Assembly (NCBI GenBank): GCA_002371115.1
Contig: DFFY01000036.1
Location: 1 to 10,215, forward strand
Source: Bacteroidales bacterium UBA3764
GTDB taxonomy: Bacteria > Bacteroidota > Bacteroidia > Bacteroidales > UBA932
Direction: 5' to 3'
Length of the DNA: 10,215 nucleotides
Position numbers and translations under genes: made by a program. The notes under the pieces are model-generated. The model ran no database searches, was not told the origin of the DNA, and was given only the letters and a program-made list of their open reading frames with translations. This document shows, piece by piece, positions 4,906 through 10,215 of the stretch (its first letter is position 1; every line of letters starts with the position of its first letter).

Positions 4906-7900
4906 TCAAAAGCCTGACGATGCGGCAGGAGCGGGTTGGTGGCGAAGATACGGGCCCCCACCTGATAGGCGCCGGTCTTCTCCGGCAGCAGGCTCACCTC
5001 ATACAACGCCTCACCGTCCTTGCAGGAGACAAACTTGAACGGCTGCACCTCCACGATATGAAGCTTGCCGTGCTTGTCCGACTGGGCAAACACCACTTCC
5101 GCGGCTACATCTGTAGGCTTTAAACCGCCCAGCTGCAGCTTCATGGAAGCCGTGTAAGGCTTGGACTGGGTGATGTCGTAGGAAGTTTCCGGAGCGGAAC
5201 GCCAGGTCTGCTGCACGTTCTCCCACTCGCGGCGCACATGCGTCTTCCAGGCAGCCAGTTCGCGGGCCTTGGCAAAGTCCTTGGCCTTGAAAGCCTTGGC
5301 AGCCTTGGACTGCGGCTCATAGTACTGGTTCACATAGTCCGTAAGCATGCGGTTGGTGGTGAAGTTGCAAGCCACCTGGGCGATGGTATTCTTGATGTAG
5401 CCAATCCACTCGGAGCTGCGTCCGGTGGTACGGTCCACATTGTAATAGGCAGGGGCGATGTCGTTCTCCAGGATTTGGTAGATGGTGGCAGCGTCCAGCT
5501 CGTTCTGGAAGTTGTTGTCCTCGTAGGCCTGCTCGATGGGAAGCGCCCAGCCGGCACCTTCCTTGTAGCCTTCCACCCACCAGCCGTCCAGCACGGAGAA
5601 GTGCATGGTGCCGTTCATGGCAGCCTTTTCACCGGAAGTACCGGAAGCTTCCTGCGGACGCGTCGGGTTGTTCATCCACACATCTACGCCCTGGACCATG
5701 CGCTTGGCCAGCGTGATGTCATAACCGGGCACAAACACAATTTTGCCAATGAAACGGGGATCCTTGGAGATGTCCACAATCTGCTTGATGAGGTCCTGGC
5801 CGGCTTTGTCGGCCGGATGGGCCTTGCCGGCGAAGAGGAACTGCACGGGCTGGACCGGATTGTTCACAATCTTGTCCAGACGGTCCAGGTCGCGGAACAG
5901 CAGCGTTGCACGCTTGTACGTGGCAAAACGGCGGGCAAAGCCGATGGTGAGGACATCGTCACGGAGCGTATCCATGATGGTGACCAGCTCCGACGGGCTG
6001 TAATGGTTGCTGATGCTGTTGTCCTGCAGACGCTCGCGGATGAAGTCCATGAGCTTCACCTTCAGCTGCTTCTTCACGCTCCACACTTCCTTGTCGGACA
6101 CACCGTAGATACCCTCGAAGCAGGATTTGTCGTAATGGTGCGTGGCGAACTGCGGGCCGAACACCTTGGCGTGAATGGGCTTCCATTCAGGAGCGCACCA
6201 GGTAGGATAGTGCACGCCGTTGGTCACATAGCTCACAAAGAGTTCCTCCGGCAGATAGCCCGGATACATGTGGGCGAAAATTTCCTGGGACACCTTGCCG
6301 TGCAGCATGGAAACACCGTTCACATTCTGGGAGATGTTGGCGGCGAGGTTGCTCATGGAGAACTTCTCACCGGCATCCAGCGGGTTGTCCTTGCCCAGGG
6401 ACATGAGGGTTTCCCAGTCCACTTTCAGGCGCTCCGGATAGTGACCGATATACTGGCGCAGCAGGCCTTCGTCAAAGGCATCGTGGCCGGCGGGAACGGG
6501 CGTATGGGTGGTGAACAGCGAGCTGGCGCGCACCACTTCCAGGGCCTCGTTGAAGTCCAGGTTGTCTTTCTCGATGTACTCACGCAGGCGTTCCATGCCG
6601 ATGAAAGCGGCGTGGCCCTCGTTGCAGTGATACACCTGCGGATCCAGGCCCAGCTTGCGGAGGGCGCGGATACCGCCTACGCCCAGCAGGAGTTCCTGCT
6701 TCAGGCGATTCTCCCAGTTGCCGCCATAGAGGTGATAGGTAACCTCACGGTCCTCGGGAATATTGGCCTCATAGTCCGTATCCATCAGGTACAGGTCCGT
6801 ACGGCCCACTTCCACCTTCCACAGGCGGGCGGTGAGGTTGCGGCCGGGGAAAGCCACGGATGTGGTTACCCAGTTGCCTTCCTTGTCCAGTACGGGCACG
6901 GCGGGAATCTTGGTGAAATCCTGGGCGTCGTAGCCGGCCACCTGATACCCCTGTGCGCTGAGCACCTGGTTAAAGTAACCGTAACGATACAGCAGGCCCA
7001 CGGCCACCAGGTTCACGTTCATGTCGGACGTTTCCTTCAAGTAGTCGCCGGCCAGGATACCCAGACCGCCAGAATAAATCTTCAGCGAGGTGTCCAGACC
7101 GTACTCCATGCAGAAGTATGCGATGGAAGGGTCCTTGCGCTGGGCCTTGGCAGCCATATATGTGTCGAATTCGTCCAGAACGGCTTTCATGCGGGAGAGG
7201 AAGTCCTTGTCCTCCGAGAGTTGCTGGAAACGCTTGATACTCACGGTATCCAGGACAACAAGCGGGTTGTGGCCGCTCTTGTGCCATACTTCCGGGTCTA
7301 TACTGCGGAACAGGTCCTTTGCGCTCTCGTTCCAGCACCACCACAGGTTCTTGGACAGTTTCTCAAGCCGGGACAACTTCTCCGGAAGGTGACGGGTCAC
7401 CAGGATGCTGCGCCAGCTGGGATTGGTTACGTCTGCTTTAAAATACTGCATTGTCTTCTTCTTCTTTTGTTGATAGGAATCACTACGCTCCTGCACACGG
7501 GACAGGGCGATGGAATACGCCTCCTTATAATATTTGATCTGATGGTCCCACAGGGCGATCTGTGCAACCTCCCGGGCATTTTCCCGGTACACTTTGCGTG
7601 TCTTCTTGTCCAGTGACGCCATCTCGCGGATGCGCGCTGCGGTTTCCTCCACCACTTCGCCGTAATTGCCGTCTGTACGGTCCAGCACGGTGATGCCGGG
7701 GTGTTTCTTCTTGTAATGGGTACGCACCCACAGGCCGAATCCGGCCAGCGTGGTGGTCAGGGTAGGAATACGGAAAGCCAGGGCCTCCAGCGGCGTGTAG
7801 CCCCATGGCTCATAATAGGACGGGAACAGGGCCAGGTCCATGCCGCAGAGGAGCTGGTAATAGGACAGGTTGAAGATGCCGTCATCACCGTTCAGGTAGG

Positions 7901-9098
7901 AAGGGATGAAATACACTTTCACCTTGTCTCCCAGCGCATTGTCCAGTCCGACTTCACGCAGGCGGCGGGTAATGGTGTCATACTCCGCATTCATCAGATA
8001 ATGGGAGCTCTGGCAGTGGTAATGGGCATCACCGTCTCCGGAGAGTTTGGCCTGCAGTCCCTTGTCCGGTCCATGATGGCCGGAAGGAATCATGATAAAA
8101 GCCTGGATGCTGCGGCCGGCGTCTTCTCCGCGGTTCACACGGTCCAGGGCGTCGATAAACACATCGATTCCCTTGTTCCGGTATTCATAGCGGCCGCCGA
8201 TGCAGATGAACAGGGCGTCCACAGGCACTTGCTCCCCGCTCATGGCCGAAGCCACCTCTACCAGGCGCTTGCGCGCAAGGTCGTGCTGCGCATTATAATC
8301 TTCGTCGCTTGCCGGGGTGAAGCTGTTCTCGAAACCGTTCGGGGTCACTACGTCCACCGGGCGCAGGAACTGGGCGCACTCCTTGGCGGTGATGTCGCTC
8401 ACCGTAGTAAATACGTCTGCGTTCTCCGCCGATTTCTTCTCCAAGGAGTAAATGGCTTTCACATTGAAGCGGGCGGCCATTTCGTCCCCGTTGTACGTAC
8501 CAAGCCGGTCGTACAGCGGCAGGTTGTTGCCGGCGATGCAGCGGCCCATCATGGTGGCATGCGTAGTAAAGGCTGTGGCCACGGGAATGCCGGCATATTT
8601 CAGGTACAGGATACCCGCACCCGTCTGCCACTCATGGAACTGGGCCACCACTTGCTCGCCACCCTTCATGTTGTAGTTCCAGAAGCTCTCGATCACACGG
8701 CCGGCGACAACGCCAAACACGGCCGATTCCTTGTAGTCCCAGTTTCCGGAAATGGAGTCCACGCCATACAGTTCCCACAGCTTGCCCAGGATTTCGTCGG
8801 CATGCGGCAGAAAGGATTTGTAATCCACCAGAATGGCAATGGGCTTGCCGGGAATGTTCCAGCGTCCGATACGGAAACGGAGCCCTTCTGCTGCCGCCTG
8901 GGCCTTCCAGGAACGGTACAGCATGGGGTCTTCCAGGAAATCCGGATTTCCGGCACGGTGCATCCACACATCCGGGCCGATGAAAATGTGATGCCGGCCC
9001 AGCTCTTCACTCAAATGGAGGGCCTTGGTGGCGACAACCGTATAGATGCCGCCAACCTTGTTGCAGACCTCCCAGCTTACTTCAAAAAGATAATCCAT
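4887..9098 (-). CDS. Glycogen synthase (GT3) / alpha-glucan phosphorylase (GT35) fusion
   Basis: The 1403-residue cytoplasmic protein joins two glycogen enzymes. Residues 1 to about 535 are a GT3-like glycogen synthase that extends alpha-1,4-glucan from a sugar nucleotide. It has KVGGIYTV (14-21), FTTHATMMGR (177-186), GGRYEYRNKGIDVF (301-314) and the E-x7-E motif in YEPWGYTPLE (Glu430, Glu438). Residues 550-1403 (854) have the length of a stand-alone alpha-glucan phosphorylase, which releases glucose-1-phosphate. They begin with a DUF3417-type domain (about 562-650), then YFCMEYGLDTSLKIYSGGLG (661-680), CNEGHAAF (825-832), THTPVPAGHD (864-873) and EASGTSGEKAAMNG (1150-1163), with Lys1158 as the pyridoxal-phosphate lysine. 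A Lys-rich hinge (QQKKKKT) precedes Met550, the likely ancestral phosphorylase start. The ATG shares its A with the GH57 stop (TAATG); the end overlaps ribF by 19 bases. Confidence 0.95.
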   Translation of the reverse strand: MDYLFEVSWEVCNKVGGIYTVVATKALHLSEELGRHHIFIGPDVWMHRAGNPDFLEDPMLYRSWKAQAAAEGLRFRIGRWNIPGKPIAILVDYKSFLPHADEILGKLWELYGVDSISGNWDYKESAVFGVVAGRVIESFWNYNMKGGEQVVAQFHEWQTGAGILYLKYAGIPVATAFTTHATMMGRCIAGNNLPLYDRLGTYNGDEMAARFNVKAIYSLEKKSAENADVFTTVSDITAKECAQFLRPVDVVTPNGFENSFTPASDEDYNAQHDLARKRLVEVASAMSGEQVPVDALFICIGGRYEYRNKGIDVFIDALDRVNRGEDAGRSIQAFIMIPSGHHGPDKGLQAKLSGDGDAHYHCQSSHYLMNAEYDTITRRLREVGLDNALGDKVKVYFIPSYLNGDDGIFNLSYYQLLCGMDLALFPSYYEPWGYTPLEALAFRIPTLTTTLAGFGLWVRTHYKKKHPGITVLDRTDGNYGEVVEETAARIREMASLDKKTRKVYRENAREVAQIALWDHQIKYYKEAYSIALSRVQERSDSYQQKKKKTMQYFKADVTNPSWRSILVTRHLPEKLSRLEKLSKNLWWCWNESAKDLFRSIDPEVWHKSGHNPLVVLDTVSIKRFQQLSEDKDFLSRMKAVLDEFDTYMAAKAQRKDPSIAYFCMEYGLDTSLKIYSGGLGILAGDYLKETSDMNVNLVAVGLLYRYGYFNQVLSAQGYQVAGYDAQDFTKIPAVPVLDKEGNWVTTSVAFPGRNLTARLWKVEVGRTDLYLMDTDYEANIPEDREVTYHLYGGNWENRLKQELLLGVGGIRALRKLGLDPQVYHCNEGHAAFIGMERLREYIEKDNLDFNEALEVVRASSLFTTHTPVPAGHDAFDEGLLRQYIGHYPERLKVDWETLMSLGKDNPLDAGEKFSMSNLAANISQNVNGVSMLHGKVSQEIFAHMYPGYLPEELFVSYVTNGVHYPTWCAPEWKPIHAKVFGPQFATHHYDKSCFEGIYGVSDKEVWSVKKQLKVKLMDFIRERLQDNSISNHYSPSELVTIMDTLRDDVLTIGFARRFATYKRATLLFRDLDRLDKIVNNPVQPVQFLFAGKAHPADKAGQDLIKQIVDISKDPRFIGKIVFVPGYDITLAKRMVQGVDVWMNNPTRPQEASGTSGEKAAMNGTMHFSVLDGWWVEGYKEGAGWALPIEQAYEDNNFQNELDAATIYQILENDIAPAYYNVDRTTGRSSEWIGYIKNTIAQVACNFTTNRMLTDYVNQYYEPQSKAAKAFKAKDFAKARELAAWKTHVRREWENVQQTWRSAPETSYDITQSKPYTASMKLQLGGLKPTDVAAEVVFAQSDKHGKLHIVEVQPFKFVSCKDGEALYEVSLLPEKTGAYQVGARIFATNPLLPHRQAFECVKWL
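7449..7472 (-). promoter_or_regulatory. Possible internal start and purine-rich leader at the fusion junction
   Basis: On the minus strand the tract CAACAAAAGAAGAAGAAGAC runs straight into ATG (7451-7449). This ATG encodes Met550, where the phosphorylase half begins MQYFKADVTNPSW as stand-alone family members do. The tract is translated as QQKKKKT. A similar purine run precedes the fusion gene's own ATG at 9098. It may be a leftover ribosome-entry region from an ancestral two-gene layout, and it could still allow separate synthesis of the phosphorylase. There is no direct evidence that it is used. Confidence 0.4.
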
Positions 9099-10215
9099 TA
9101 TTTCTTCTTCCTCTTCTTTGCACCCAACTCCTCAGCAACAGTCTCCTTCACGTCGAGGGCCGCCCGTTTCTCGTCCAGGCGGATTTGGAAGTCGGAAATC
9201 ACGTTCATATAATTGATAAAAGCCTCGTACGGGGTATCGTACGGGTTAAAGTATTTGTGCACTTCCCCGTCGGAGAAGAACTTGGTGCACATATAATAGA
9301 AGTGGTCGCTCTCCTGCAGGTGGCCAAAGTCATCCCAGAGTTCGGGGTCGTTCACGATGGAGAGTTTCTCCGTCATGGCGTACACCTTCTTGAAGGCCTC
9401 GTTCTGCAGTTCGTTTCCGAGCCAGGCGGTAAGGTCGCGCTCTTCGTCGGCCCAGGAGATAGGGTCTTCCACGGCGATATCCGACACGGCCTTGTACTTC
9501 TTTACCGCTTCCGAAGGTGTCACAAAGTTGAAGGTGTCGTCCTTGAGGACGGCCGCCGGCAGTGCGCGCATAAAGTCGAAAATGCCGCTCTCCGCCGCCT
9601 GATGCTCGCCGAAGGTCTCGTAATCCATGAACAGGTTCACGATATCGCCTTCCTTGGCGTTTTCCTTCATCCAGCCCACATATTGCTCGGCCGTCACCTT
9701 GTTCTGGGCGAAGCGGAAAGCGATGTCGTCCGACAGGGTGTAGTTGCGCAGGAGCAGTTTGAGCTTGGGCTGCGTTTCCCCGGTATATACATAGTTGGGG
9801 CTCTGCCAGCCCATGATATGACGGGCGCCCTCGGTGAGCATGGTCTTGTAGCCCATGTCGTACACCATTTCGCCAATGCCGTTGGAGTAGATAAGCTCCG
9901 TATTGCGGAAGGCGGCGGGCTTTACGCCAAAGAGTTCTTCAATTTTTGCGGCGTGCTTTTCCACCTGGACGCGGAACTCCGATTCGCTGGCCAGGGATGC
10001 CAGGGAATGGTAATAGGTCTCTGCCAGGAATTCCACCTTGCCGGTTTCCGCCAGGGCCTTGAAACTGGCGATTACCTCCGGGCAGAAGCGCTGGAACTGC
10101 TCCAGGGCGCTGCCGGAAATGGAATAGGCAATCTTGAACTTGCCTTTGTTCTGCTTGATGAGTTCCAGCATGAGCTGGTTCATGGGAAGATAGCACTTCT
10201 GGGCCACGCGGCGCA
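9098..10215 (-). CDS. Glycoside hydrolase family 57 glucan-active enzyme (5' end outside window)
   Basis: This cytoplasmic GH57 enzyme is annotated in relatives as an alpha-amylase and probably hydrolyses or remodels alpha-glucan. About 372 C-terminal residues are visible. The frame stays open to the window edge and reads RRVAQKCYLPMNQL, which belongs inside the family's N-terminal region, so roughly 40 residues with the HQP motif lie outside. Counting from the Val of RRVA, conserved region 2 is GKVEFLAETYYHSL (57-69 area). Region 3 is FRNTELIYSN with the likely nucleophile Glu104. Region 4 is LFMDYETFGEH with the likely acid/base Asp195. The C-terminus ends GAKKRKKK. Its TAA overlaps the ATG of the synthase-phosphorylase fusion (TAATG), consistent with one glycogen operon and coupled translation. 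Confidence 0.94.
   Translation of the reverse strand, partial: RRVAQKCYLPMNQLMLELIKQNKGKFKIAYSISGSALEQFQRFCPEVIASFKALAETGKVEFLAETYYHSLASLASESEFRVQVEKHAAKIEELFGVKPAAFRNTELIYSNGIGEMVYDMGYKTMLTEGARHIMGWQSPNYVYTGETQPKLKLLLRNYTLSDDIAFRFAQNKVTAEQYVGWMKENAKEGDIVNLFMDYETFGEHQAAESGIFDFMRALPAAVLKDDTFNFVTPSEAVKKYKAVSDIAVEDPISWADEERDLTAWLGNELQNEAFKKVYAMTEKLSIVNDPELWDDFGHLQESDHFYYMCTKFFSDGEVHKYFNPYDTPYEAFINYMNVISDFQIRLDEKRAALDVKETVAEELGAKKRKKK

Noticed and set aside
5238..7616. A 792-codon open frame on the plus strand
   Set aside because: It is antisense to the well-supported synthase/phosphorylase fusion. Its translation has no recognisable domain and shows the His/Gln/Val-rich bias of a reverse-strand shadow in GC-rich coding DNA.
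7701..9212. A 503-codon open frame on the plus strand
   Set aside because: It is antisense to the GT3 domain and the end of the GH57 gene, with no family signature. It is treated as a shadow.
10205..10207. GTG at 10207 as the true GH57 start
   Set aside because: The frame continues upstream with RR before VAQKCYLP, matching internal family sequence. The gene simply runs off the window.
1..10215. CRISPR array, prophage, IS element, defence or secondary-metabolite system
   Set aside because: No regular direct repeats, transposase, integrase or toxin/nuclease-like genes were seen. All long genes are recognisable housekeeping or glycogen genes.

Overview
The window looks like a stretch of core chromosome from a Bacteroidales bacterium, probably an uncultured gut-type lineage with a fairly GC-rich genome. 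Three things point there. The best promoter matches are the Bacteroidetes sigma-ABfr type (TTTG, about 19 bases, then TAnnTTTG). Start codons lack clear Shine-Dalgarno sites and are often preceded by A-rich or purine-rich DNA. The gene content also fits: an IleS with a GIHH version of the HIGH motif, a DUF4369/TlpA-type lipoprotein, and a GH57 / GT3 glycogen synthase / alpha-glucan phosphorylase cluster. I see no phage, IS, CRISPR, tRNA or rRNA, and no clear accessory island.

Layout. Positions 1-458 (minus) hold the N-terminal part of ileS, cut by the window edge. A short intergenic gap (459-527) carries two face-to-face promoters, one for ileS and one for the plus-strand cvpA-family gene at 528-1025. 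That gene ends 4 bases from the stop of tsaB. From 1030 to 3741 a tight minus-strand operon reads greA, a HIT-family hydrolase, a thioredoxin-fold lipoprotein without the redox cysteines, and tsaB. The next 219 bases (3742-3960) hold no gene. They contain a consensus promoter, a candidate promoter-proximal terminator and a C/G-rich hairpin repeat. From 3961 to the right edge a second minus-strand operon reads GH57 glucan hydrolase (cut by the window), a 1403-residue glycogen synthase/glucan phosphorylase fusion, and ribF, with overlapping or touching ends throughout.

How the genes fit together. The right-hand operon makes, breaks down and trims storage glucan, with the synthase and the phosphorylase in one polypeptide. 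FAD/FMN synthesis by RibF is coupled to its end. The left-hand operon combines transcript-cleavage (GreA), nucleotide-hydrolase (HIT), envelope (lipoprotein) and tRNA t6A modification (TsaB) functions and is best read as a housekeeping operon.

The most unusual feature is that two conserved housekeeping genes, tsaB and ribF, each contain an in-frame, hairpin-rich segment of about 95-136 bases in a linker region. The two segments share a 13-base motif (GGAGCGMAGCGAC) but have different, locus-specific palindromic arms. They resemble, in concept, the intragenic palindromic elements of Rickettsia. This is the best candidate here for something undescribed. It rests on pattern reading and not on a genome-wide search.
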